Source: Thermoplasmata archaeon
GTDB lineage: Archaea; Thermoplasmatota; Thermoplasmata; Thermoplasmatales; GCA-001856825
Reading direction: 5' to 3'
Length of the DNA: 7,752 bases
Assembly: GCA_021792355.1 (NCBI GenBank)
Contig: JAJYUV010000044.1
Location: 1 to 7,752, forward strand
Below the pieces are notes generated by a model, which was not told the origin of the DNA, did no database searches, and saw only the letters and a list, made by a program, of their open reading frames with translations. The position numbers and the translations under genes were made by a program. Shown here one piece after another: positions 1-5,584 of the stretch. Numbering within the stretch: position 1 is the stretch's first letter; each line of letters begins with the position of its first letter.

Positions 1-51
1 CGCAAGCAAAAAATAATAATGGCCTAGAGATTGCCCTTAGAATCTAAGTAT

Positions 52-126
52 GGGCCCGTGGCCTAGTCTGGATAAGGCATTGGCCTTCTAAGCCAATGAT
101 CCGGGGTTCAAATCCCCGCGGGCCCG
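52..126 (+). tRNA. tRNA-Arg (anticodon TCT)
   Basis: A full cloverleaf can be folded by eye. The acceptor stem is GGGCCCG (52-58) paired with CGGGCCC (119-125), with discriminator G126. The anticodon stem TTGGC/GCCAA closes the 7-nt loop CTTCTAA, giving anticodon TCT, which reads AGA. The T arm is CGGGG, TTCAAAT, CCCCG. CCA is not encoded and there is no intron. The 3' end of this gene is the integration target of the element to the right, and the gene stays complete because the element carries a copy of the end it replaced. The A/T-rich stretch around 9-20 is a plausible promoter for it. Confidence 0.96.
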
Positions 127-127
127 T
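115..127 (+). repeat. Left attachment site (attL) in tRNA 3' end
   Basis: CCCGCGGGCCCGT covers the end of the T stem, the acceptor 3' strand, the discriminator base and one base beyond the tRNA. It is repeated exactly at 7569-7581. One further match follows leftward after a single mismatch. Integration at tRNA 3' ends is the usual habit of archaeal tyrosine integrases. Confidence 0.85.
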
Positions 128-193
128 TTATATTTTGTAATCGAATCCCTATCTTTCTTGTAAGAAGTATTTAAAGAAATTATGGTTCTTAAT

Positions 194-228
194 AATATAA
201 AAATACTCAGATATTGAATATAAAAATA
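194..228. repeat. 12-bp direct repeat inside the left end
   Basis: AATATAAAAATA occurs at 194-205 and again, identically, at 217-228, 23 bp start to start, about two helical turns. It lies in the 103-bp AT-rich stretch between attL and the end of the regulator gene. The AATATAA core recurs at 7533-7539 near the other end. It could be an integrase or accessory arm-binding site. Read leftward it is T-rich and could equally serve as the regulator's transcription terminator. Confidence 0.45.
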
Positions 229-230
229 AT

Positions 231-833
231 CTAGTTTGATTCGCCGTATTTCAGATACGGCGTTCTGTTTTGAATCTTCCAGGTAGAGAACGCTTTTAGA
301 ATCTTTGCAGTTTCATTTTCTTCCTCGAATGCTCCAATCGCCCAAGATAAAGGCTTGGTCGAGCGCATTTCATATTTTAGTAATTTCGTGTCTCTGGTAA
401 TTTCGAGGCTTCTTCTTACCATAAGATAGACCTTGAGTTCTCTCTCACTATCCTTGTCAAGCTTTCCTTTTCTCGACTCCAGCATTTCTTTGAACAATCT
501 AATCTCTTCGCTCTCGATCAACTCCGATATCTTGTGGTTGTCCAGTTCGTATTCGAAGGATATTGTTGAAAGACGGGCTTTTATAAAGGTAGGACTGACT
601 TTTGTTACATCCATAAGGGTATGACTACTGGTTTTTATTACAATACCAGATCTGACTAATTCTGCTAACGCTTTGTCTATAGACCTGACTGTAATGTCTT
701 CTTTGAAAAGAACCTTGAAAGCACTACTCACGCTTTCGACTATTTGATTGTGGGTACTCTCCGCGCCCTTGTTCTCAACAAGAAATCTAATAACATATTC
801 TCGCGTTAATCCTTCTCTATGTCTGCCCATCAT
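231..833 (-). CDS. Winged-helix-type putative transcriptional regulator
   Basis: A 200-aa soluble protein with no recognisable catalytic motif. Residues about 9-72 fit a winged helix-turn-helix: a first helix (LTREYVIRFLVEN), a second helix (26-43), a recognition-type helix ITVRSIDKALAELVRSG (47-63) and a short beta wing (IVIKTSS, 64-70). The rest (about 80-200) is charged, mostly helical and unfamiliar, and may be for dimerisation or ligand binding. It is transcribed away from the AbrB-like gene, sharing a 116-bp control region, so a role in controlling that cluster or copy number is inferred. The ATG at 831-833 is followed directly by a second ATG; there is no Shine-Dalgarno, but a TATA-like box about 25 nt upstream fits a leaderless start. 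The last codons contain a perfect 8-bp hairpin. The DNA-binding fold is inferred from helix pattern only. Confidence 0.75.
   Translation of the reverse strand: MMGRHREGLTREYVIRFLVENKGAESTHNQIVESVSSAFKVLFKEDITVRSIDKALAELVRSGIVIKTSSHTLMDVTKVSPTFIKARLSTISFEYELDNHKISELIESEEIRLFKEMLESRKGKLDKDSERELKVYLMVRRSLEITRDTKLLKYEMRSTKPLSWAIGAFEEENETAKILKAFSTWKIQNRTPYLKYGESN
242..262 (-). terminator. Hairpin in last codons of the regulator gene, then T-rich
   Basis: CGCCGTAT (242-249) and ATACGGCG (255-262) form a perfect 8-bp stem with a 5-nt loop. Read leftward the hairpin is followed, after the TAG stop at 231-233, by a T-rich run (about 230 to 217). The stem is the only GC-rich patch locally and overlaps coding sequence. 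A terminator or 3'-end stabiliser is likely; archaeal termination depends mainly on the T tract. Confidence 0.5.
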
Positions 834-852
834 TACATCATTGTTTAATTGT

Positions 853-872
853 TATTAAATATATCTATATAG
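853..872 (-). promoter_or_regulatory. TATA-type promoter of the regulator, leaderless
   Basis: Read leftward, the sequence just upstream of the regulator contains an ATATTTAATA box centred near 858, about 25 nt before the ATG at 833. That is the normal TATA-to-start-site distance in archaea, so the transcript probably begins at or next to the start codon. An inverted repeat TTTAAT/ATTAAA (844-859, 4-nt spacer) overlaps the box and could be an operator. Confidence 0.5.
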
Positions 873-902
873 AATCATACTTTAATGTATTCATCCGGAA
901 CC

Positions 903-910
903 ATATTTTA
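903..910 (+). promoter_or_regulatory. Probable TATA box of the rightward gene cluster
   Basis: The sequence ATATTTTA sits about 43 nt upstream of the ATG at 950. A start site about 25 nt downstream would give a short leader of about 17 nt. No strong Shine-Dalgarno is present there (only AGG near 935). This is the only good promoter candidate before the tightly packed genes that follow. Confidence 0.4.
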
Positions 911-949
911 ACAAAAAGAACTATGGAATGAATAGGCTGTTTAATTATT

Positions 950-1111
950 ATGGAATCTGTGATGGAATGGGAGAGTTACGTCAGGAAGATTGGTGGCTCT
1001 TTCTATGTAAGGATACCTACAGATTGGGCCAGGAATAAGGGAATCCAGAGAGACGACGAAATTAGGGTCTCTTTGAGTCTAGACGGGACTTTGAGGATTG
1101 ATAAGAAATGA
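950..1111 (+). CDS. AbrB/SpoVT (MazE-like) DNA-binding protein
   Basis: A 53-aa protein that is one swapped-hairpin AbrB-type domain and nothing more. The pattern YVRKIGGSFYVRIPTDWARN followed by KGIQRDDEIRVSL and DGTLRIDKK closely follows the archaeal AbrB family: a beta strand, the K-[IV]-GGS-[LF]-x-V-[RK]-IP motif, a helix, then 'GI..DDE(I/V)' and a closing strand. Such proteins act as dimeric transcriptional regulators or as toxin-antitoxin antitoxins. No recognisable MazF- or VapC-like toxin follows, so regulation of the element is the better inference. The ATG at 950 has a weak ribosome site; a second in-frame ATG lies four codons later. Its stop overlaps the next start as ATGA, so the two are translationally coupled. 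Confidence 0.85.
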   Translation: MESVMEWESYVRKIGGSFYVRIPTDWARNKGIQRDDEIRVSLSLDGTLRIDKK

Positions 1112-1275
1112 TCTCCACTAAGCCACTCAAAGAGAAATGGAATAGCATGGAAGACTCAACGGCTAAACAGTTGATTTTGAGTTTGCCGGACCAAATCAGC
1201 AAAGAAGATCTCGTTTCAAAGATGGACTTGATCTTGCCTTTTCTTTCGAACAAAAAGGAGGTCGTTCCGAAATGA
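1108..1275 (+). CDS. Small 55-aa hypothetical protein
   Basis: Starts inside the stop of the AbrB-like gene (ATGA, 1108-1111) and ends in another ATGA (1272-1275). The protein is charged, with a predicted helix-loop-helix: residues 15-28 and 31-47 (SKEDLVSKMDLILPFLS) look amphipathic. There is no cysteine, transmembrane stretch or known motif. Overlap coupling at both ends argues that it is really translated, perhaps in fixed ratio with the AbrB-like protein, so a partner or small effector is possible but unproven. I see no toxin motif (no PIN, RelE or MazF signature). Function not recognised. Confidence 0.6.
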   Translation: MISTKPLKEKWNSMEDSTAKQLILSLPDQISKEDLVSKMDLILPFLSNKKEVVPK

Positions 1276-1307
1276 AATTCTTGTCAGTGACGGAGGGGAA
1301 GAGATGA
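1272..1307 (+). CDS. 11-codon mini-ORF linking two genes by ATGA overlaps
   Basis: Encodes MKFLSVTEGKR. It has a perfect ribosome site (AAGGAGGT, 1255-1262, 9 nt before the ATG) and ATGA overlaps with the gene before (1272-1275) and after (1304-1307). Its initiation region matches that of the rep gene at 19 of 22 positions (1253-1274 against 2149-2170). It may be a leader or coupling peptide that passes ribosomes to the glycosyltransferase-like gene. The alternative is a remnant of an older gene start. Confidence 0.4.
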   Translation: MKFLSVTEGKR

Positions 1308-2143
1308 CCGTAGTAGTCAATCACGAACCCCCTTATTCGAGCATCCACAGCTTTTCAAGGGCCTTAGGCTCATCCCTCGATATCCCAGTAATCAATTCCA
1401 TCTCAAAGCATTACTACCTCGATGGTCTGAAATTCCCGCTCAGGAAGCTGGACGGCAACGTCATCATGGCTGACCCCTTTGTCGGTATCCATGGTAACAA
1501 AACAATAACTGTTTACCACGACCTAGGGTTTTATGAATGGGAACCGGCGACGCGCGCTTTGCTCTTTTCGGTCGTCGATAAGGTGGTGAGGAGCGAGAAA
1601 GTGTTTGTCTCACAGCACACCAGGGAATTTTATAAAAAATTGCGTAAATCTGATGGTGGCACGGTCATCTACCCATACGTCCTTCCAGAGATCAGATCCA
1701 TGAATCTGGATCGTTCAGATTTCATCCTTATGGATTTCGCAATGTCCAGCGGAGCGAGGAAGAATCCTCAGTATCATGAGAAAATGGTGAGAGATAACCC
1801 GAAGCAGCACTTCATAAAAATCGGTAATGGCAAATTCTCTTGCGAGTACGACAATGTAGAGTACAAAACGAAGCTCAGCATGGATGAGGTCAATTATCTC
1901 TACAACAAGGCGAAAGAGGTCTGGTGGTTCACCCTCGATGAGGGCTTCGGGTCTCCGATGGCCCAGGCGATGATGACCAAGACTCCGATCCGTCTCCTAG
2001 ATACGGAGATAAATCGAGAAATCTACGGCGATCTGCAAGACAGAGATGTCGATAGGAAGTTTGAAAGGATAAACGGTTTGGTCGATCCAAGGAAATTGAC
2101 AAACCAATGGAAGACGCTGCTGGAGGGCTTGGGATGGACCTGA
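1304..2143 (+). CDS. GT-B-fold glycosyltransferase-like protein (GT4-like)
   Basis: A 279-aa protein, short for GT4 enzymes (usually 350-400 aa). The family's landmarks appear in order: an N-terminal strand TVVVNHEPP (2-10), TVYHDLGFYE (69-78, the N-domain H-D-L region), KVFVSQHTREFYKKL (99-113, like 'V.VSe.tr..L'), a linker and start of the C-domain (about 138-160), HFIKIGNGK (169-177), and LSMDEVNYLYNKAKEVWWFTLDEGFGSP (191-218), the nucleotide-sugar site. The EX7E motif is altered: Glu213 is present but the second position is Gln221 (EGFGSPMAQ). No membrane segment. A cytosolic enzyme using a nucleotide-sugar donor is inferred; acceptor unknown (host S-layer, glycan or element DNA are possibilities). 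The start at 1304 has GGAGG at 1292-1296. Rep follows after 24 bp. Confidence 0.72.
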   Translation: MTVVVNHEPPYSSIHSFSRALGSSLDIPVINSISKHYYLDGLKFPLRKLDGNVIMADPFVGIHGNKTITVYHDLGFYEWEPATRALLFSVVDKVVRSEKVFVSQHTREFYKKLRKSDGGTVIYPYVLPEIRSMNLDRSDFILMDFAMSSGARKNPQYHEKMVRDNPKQHFIKIGNGKFSCEYDNVEYKTKLSMDEVNYLYNKAKEVWWFTLDEGFGSPMAQAMMTKTPIRLLDTEINREIYGDLQDRDVDRKFERINGLVDPRKLTNQWKTLLEGLGWT

Positions 2144-2167
2144 GCAGCAAAAGGAGGTTATTACGAA

Positions 2168-4423
2168 ATGAGCAAAGATGATAAAGATGAGATTGACAAA
2201 GTAAAAGAAGGCCCCTCGTCAAAGGGGCCAGATGATGCGGACACGAGCACCAAGGAAGATATAAAACCTAAAGATAAAAGTGTTTCTGGTCCTATAAAAA
2301 AAACGAAGCCATTTTACCGTCTTGACGACACAGAAAGAGGCCAGGAGCTAAAAATTCATGGCCTAGCCAATAACGACCCAAAAGACTTCATATCTCTGAC
2401 GTGGGACGAGACAGGAGACATCTTAGACAACAAAAATCCTGGAATTATCACTTCAAAACTCAGAAAGGATACAAAAGAGTTCTACGACATCGACTACCTA
2501 ACAAAAGAGTTGAGCGAGTCCGACGAACTAAGAAGGAAATTTGAAAATTATATGAAGAAGAAATCCGAATCGGGTCCTTTTGAAATACAATCGGTCAACG
2601 AATTTGATCTGGTAATGGGGAACGTCAAGATCATAAATCCGGCCCTAGATTACTTCGACGACAGGTTGATTCTGACATTACCCTTCATCTGGAACAAACC
2701 ACTCTTAGATGACGACAAATCGATAAGGGGTCATAGGCCTGAGTTAACCAATTTTGCACTCATTCTACCGCACAAGGACCTCTTCCTTTTGAACGAAAAC
2801 GAACTGATAAAGAGAGGCTTATTCGCTAGACCGCCAACAGGAGTCTTTCCCCAGAGATGGAGCAATGATTCTTTCTTGGACTTTTTCAAGCGTGGAAAGA
2901 AAGTAAATCCCTATGAAGTTTTCAAGAGAATCAAGATCAAGTATGACTACTTCCTGGACTACGGAGAAAGTCAGTCCTACATTACCACGTATAAAGCTGC
3001 ATACATCATCATGACTTATTTTCATCCACTTTTTAACTATCTGGGATATGACAAACTGGAAGGCGATACCTCATCAGGGAAATCGAAGTCTGCGTTGATT
3101 GATCTACAAACCGGTTTCAACGCTATAAGCTCAGTCGATGCAAGTCCAGCTGCGGTTTACAGAATCATCCAGGAAAGGAGAGCTATGCTAATAGTGGATG
3201 AGTTTGAGGGTCACGCCGTCAAAGATCCCGATAAGCTTCAAATTCTAACGATTTTAAATGCCGGTTTTCAAAAAGGATTGACTATTCCAAGGATGGAAAT
3301 GAAAGGAGGTAGAGCTACTCTCCTTGAGAGTTCCCCTTATGGTCCAAAGACAATAGCGTCAATAGATTCACTCTATGAAACACTCAGAAACAGATCTCAC
3401 CTGATACGGTCCATTAAAACTCTGGACAAAGAGAAGTCAAATCGAGAAGTCAATATAGACGATCCAGAATGGCAATCGATCAGAGATGACCTTTACATTT
3501 TACTGGTAAATTATTATGGCGAGATAAAGAAGCTCTCGAATGAGAAGTACGACGACTGGGATCTAAGTAGCAGAGAGCTAAACAAAGCGAGGCCGATACT
3601 AGCGGTCATCAAGTTCATTTGTAAATATGCTGGACCAGAAGCAGAAGAGGTCTTAGACGACACCAAAAAATTCTTCGAGAATCAGAAAGAAGAAAATAGA
3701 GAGGCTAGCACGGAATCATTTGAAGCCACAATTATCAATCGATTGGAGATATTTGTAGAGGATGTAATCACCAACAGACACGAAATAAAGAGAAACAGGG
3801 ACGACGAAGATCAATTTAAGAAAGAACTAGCTAAATTCGACAAAGAGAACGTCGATATCTTGATTCCCGCAGTTTCTGAGGCAATAGCACTGGATTCAGG
3901 GATAGATATCGAGAATTCGAGATTCAATAAGATCAGCTATTCTAAAAAGATATCACAGAAACTTAAGACTATGAATCTGAAGAAAAATCCTAGAATCACC
4001 CACAATAACGTGACAATCTTCGAATGTTCACTTTCAGATGTCAAGGATGCGAAGACCAGATACGGACTTCTTTCAGGTCAATCTATACTACCTAACCTAC
4101 CTATACAACCTATACAACCTATACAATCTATACCAAAAAGTGAAAATTCAGGTATAGAAGGTAGAGATAGTATAGATGGTATAGAAAAAAGTAGGAGAGA
4201 GGATCAAGAAGAATTCAAAAAAGGAAATGGGTCATATTTCAAGATCCTAGAAAATTGTCATGTCCAGAGAAAAGGAATTCTCAAGAAAGGAATTACGATT
4301 TTTCTTTATCATAGCGAGGCAGCCGGACTGATTCAAGAAGGCCTTGTGGAATTAGCCTGTCGTGATGGAAATTGGGATCCGATTGAAAAACAATGCGTTA
4401 TGAATGGGGGTAGTCAAAAATGA
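2168..4423 (+). CDS. Replication initiator / helicase-like P-loop ATPase
   Basis: A 751-aa protein and the likely replication protein. Residues 1-45 are Lys/Asp/Ser-rich and disordered. About 60-260 match nothing I recognise. Residues 262-300 (YGESQSYITTYKAAYIIMTYFHPLFNYLGYDKLEGD) lead into a Walker A GDTSSGKSK (299-307), and Walker B is AMLIVDEFE (339-347, Asp344-Glu345). Sensor-like TIASID (395-400) and LRNRSHLI (406-413, likely arginine finger) follow. This order fits the AAA+/SF3-like ATPases of plasmids and phages, near the DUF3631 type, with a possible winged-helix region at about 565-632. A repetitive linker (638-673: PIQ repeats, then GIE/GRD/SID/GIE) is the translation of a DNA iteron array. 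The end (685-745) may be a small SH3-like domain. No primase motif is seen. GGAGG lies at 2153-2157, and the stop overlaps the next ATG. Confidence 0.78.
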   Translation: MSKDDKDEIDKVKEGPSSKGPDDADTSTKEDIKPKDKSVSGPIKKTKPFYRLDDTERGQELKIHGLANNDPKDFISLTWDETGDILDNKNPGIITSKLRKDTKEFYDIDYLTKELSESDELRRKFENYMKKKSESGPFEIQSVNEFDLVMGNVKIINPALDYFDDRLILTLPFIWNKPLLDDDKSIRGHRPELTNFALILPHKDLFLLNENELIKRGLFARPPTGVFPQRWSNDSFLDFFKRGKKVNPYEVFKRIKIKYDYFLDYGESQSYITTYKAAYIIMTYFHPLFNYLGYDKLEGDTSSGKSKSALIDLQTGFNAISSVDASPAAVYRIIQERRAMLIVDEFEGHAVKDPDKLQILTILNAGFQKGLTIPRMEMKGGRATLLESSPYGPKTIASIDSLYETLRNRSHLIRSIKTLDKEKSNREVNIDDPEWQSIRDDLYILLVNYYGEIKKLSNEKYDDWDLSSRELNKARPILAVIKFICKYAGPEAEEVLDDTKKFFENQKEENREASTESFEATIINRLEIFVEDVITNRHEIKRNRDDEDQFKKELAKFDKENVDILIPAVSEAIALDSGIDIENSRFNKISYSKKISQKLKTMNLKKNPRITHNNVTIFECSLSDVKDAKTRYGLLSGQSILPNLPIQPIQPIQSIPKSENSGIEGRDSIDGIEKSRREDQEEFKKGNGSYFKILENCHVQRKGILKKGITIFLYHSEAAGLIQEGLVELACRDGNWDPIEKQCVMNGGSQK
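4083..4184. repeat. Inverted array of 9-nt iterons inside rep
   Basis: Left arm: six units starting at 4083, 4092, 4101, 4110, 4119 and 4128, consensus CTATACAAC (the 4092 unit is degenerate). Right arm: four units at 4152, 4161, 4170 and 4179, consensus GTATAGAWG, the opposite orientation. Both arms keep an exact 9-nt period, and the inner parts (4101-4134 and 4151-4184) pair as an imperfect hairpin of about 34 bp (7 mismatches) around a 16-nt loop. The array is in frame and encodes PIQ and GIE-like tripeptides. It looks like an intragenic replication origin or autoregulatory site bound by the ATPase; that role is inferred. Confidence 0.7.
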
Positions 4424-4725
4424 TCTTCGTCAAGGTCGAAGACTACTCGGACCTATTCATTCAGATCTTCCACTACGAGACACTGAACCCGTCTGGTTCT
4501 CAAAATCAAGAACGCTTCAGAATGAACGCTAGCATGTCCGTCAAGAATTTATTGAGTAATCACACGTCTAAACCTTGCTCTCATGAAAATTCGAATTTTA
4601 AATCGATGTCGAATAATTCTGCTCTGATACACGAGTATCAAAAGACCTCAAAAAGCAAAAATGACACTCAAGTATCAAAAGATTTAAGGTCCACTTTTTT
4701 CAGGACGGTTTCAGGTTATCTTTAA
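4420..4725 (+). CDS. Doubtful 101-aa hypothetical protein
   Basis: Begins inside the rep stop (ATGA, 4420-4423), with a G-run (4407-4411) as the only ribosome-site-like sequence. Residues 1-35 look like ordinary protein (MIFVKVEDYSDLFIQIFHYE). Residues 45-100 are rich in Ser, Asn, Thr and Lys and lack hydrophobic pattern; the DNA there carries a palindrome, an inverted repeat and a direct repeat, and the stop lies inside another hairpin. Either a short real protein runs into regulatory DNA, or the frame is open by chance after coupling from rep. No family recognised. A position between rep and the coiled-coil gene would suit a replication accessory protein, but nothing in the sequence shows this. 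Confidence 0.42.
   Translation: MIFVKVEDYSDLFIQIFHYETLNPSGSQNQERFRMNASMSVKNLLSNHTSKPCSHENSNFKSMSNNSALIHEYQKTSKSKNDTQVSKDLRSTFFRTVSGYL
4586..4682. promoter_or_regulatory. Cluster of palindromes and repeats before the coiled-coil gene
   Basis: AAAATTCGAATTTT (4586-4599) is a perfect 14-bp palindrome. TGATAC/GTATCA (4625-4640, spacer ACGA) is an inverted repeat. AGTATCAAAAGA occurs at 4634-4645 and again at 4671-4682, so the GTATCA half-site is reused. These lie 64-160 bp upstream of the coiled-coil gene and look like operator or centromere-like sites. They overlap the tail of the doubtful 101-aa frame. Confidence 0.45.
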
Positions 4726-4731
4726 ACCTGA
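4711..4731 (+). promoter_or_regulatory. Hairpin abutting the ribosome site of the coiled-coil gene
   Basis: TCAGGTT (4711-4717) pairs with AACCTGA (4725-4731) around a 7-nt loop. The stem's last base is the first base of the Shine-Dalgarno AGGAGG (4731-4736), and the stop of the preceding frame (4723-4725) lies in the loop and stem. Folding in the RNA could limit access to the ribosome site unless upstream ribosomes melt it. Confidence 0.4.
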
Positions 4732-4745
4732 GGAGGTAAATCAGA

Positions 4746-5579
4746 ATGATAGATAAACATGTAAAGATGGATGAAGGACAGAACGAAAGGGTTACCAAGT
4801 CTGGCAAGAGCATACCTGAGCTCATTGACATAGCTCTAAAGGTTACAGAAGAAGAGGGGATCAGTTTGCCTTCTTGGCTGCCTGGTTTCGATACCGACCC
4901 GAGGACGATCTACAACGATCTGAGAAAATTGGATGACAGCGATTTCAATGGACGACTGATAAAGGAGACCTACGATCAGGGATTGGGAACTCAGCACAGA
5001 GAATTCCTACTGAAAATTGCAGACAGCAACAGCGTTTACTATTTGCCTTTGGTTGAAAAATACGTGGGTCCTCTAGTCTCTGAGGAAAACAGGCTTAAGG
5101 TCATTGAAAGCGAAGTGGAATCCAAGATCGCTGAACGAGATGAGCTAATCGATGAGGTAGACGATCTTCGAGATGAACATGAGACTCAAGCTGAGCTCAG
5201 GAGAAAGATCCAGGAACTTCACGGAAAACTGAACGACGTTAACGAAAAGGTCAATGAGAGTATAGCGGAACGCATCAAGCTCCTTGAAGAAATATCGGAA
5301 CTTGAGAAAGCAAGGGATTCTTTGATAACACCGATTGTGAAAGAAATCGTAGGAAATTGGATCAGCGAGGAATATACGCTAGGAACTGTCCTAATCGGAA
5401 ATGCAATCTGGAGCTGTGACAATCCATATCACGAACAAACCGATGAAGAGAGAGCAGAAACTTATGGGCAGATAGTCCACTTCTTTAGAGGACTGAGAAA
5501 TCTCTCACACGTCACGCCTTCTAGTCTCATAAAAATAGCACAGCAAGTCAAAGAAGAACACCCTGAGTTCGACTCGTAA
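4746..5579 (+). CDS. Coiled-coil protein of unknown function
   Basis: A 277-aa acidic, almost wholly helical protein. Residues 20-108 are a helical N-terminal region, including SIPELIDIALKVTEEEG and a Trp/Pro turn (SWLPGFDTDP, 43-52) and RTIYNDLRKLDD. Residues about 111-192 form a long heptad-rich coiled coil (runs such as IAERDELIDEVDDLRDEHE and EISELEKARDSL). A compact C-terminal part (195-277, with WISEEY, IWSCDNPYHE and HFFRGLRNLSH) follows. No Walker, HTH or transmembrane motif is clear. The Shine-Dalgarno AGGAGG at 4731-4736, 9 nt before the ATG, fixes the start. As last gene of the cluster, next to the repeat-rich noncoding region, it could be a partition or replication partner; that is positional inference only. 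Family not recognised. Confidence 0.75.
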   Translation: MIDKHVKMDEGQNERVTKSGKSIPELIDIALKVTEEEGISLPSWLPGFDTDPRTIYNDLRKLDDSDFNGRLIKETYDQGLGTQHREFLLKIADSNSVYYLPLVEKYVGPLVSEENRLKVIESEVESKIAERDELIDEVDDLRDEHETQAELRRKIQELHGKLNDVNEKVNESIAERIKLLEEISELEKARDSLITPIVKEIVGNWISEEYTLGTVLIGNAIWSCDNPYHEQTDEERAETYGQIVHFFRGLRNLSHVTPSSLIKIAQQVKEEHPEFDS

Positions 5580-5584
5580 GCTCA

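Larger units (their letters stand above)
842..950 (+). repeat. Two copies of a 13-bp motif next to both divergent starts
   Basis: TGTTTAATTGTTA (842-854) and TGTTTAATTATTA (938-950) differ at one base and have the same orientation. The first lies between the regulator's TATA box and start; the second runs into the ATG of the AbrB-like gene. They are candidate operator sites for one of the two divergent DNA-binding proteins, allowing joint control of both directions. Confidence 0.4.

Noticed and set aside
433..624. Rightward 63-aa open frame within the regulator
   Set aside because: Antisense shadow with Ser/Leu-rich composition; the leftward frame has a promoter and a plausible protein fold.
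675..684. Palindrome GTCTATAGAC in the regulator gene
   Set aside because: Short, single and inside coding sequence; likely chance.
1062..1253. Leftward 63-aa open frame
   Set aside because: It lies opposite the AbrB-like and 55-aa genes, which are joined by ATGA overlaps and one of which has a clear family.
950..1275. Toxin-antitoxin pair (AbrB-like protein plus the 55-aa protein)
   Set aside because: The AbrB-like protein could be an antitoxin, but the 55-aa partner has no toxin signature and is very short; left as unknown.
4083..4184. CRISPR array
   Set aside because: The repeats are 9-nt back-to-back units without spacers, and no Cas gene is present.
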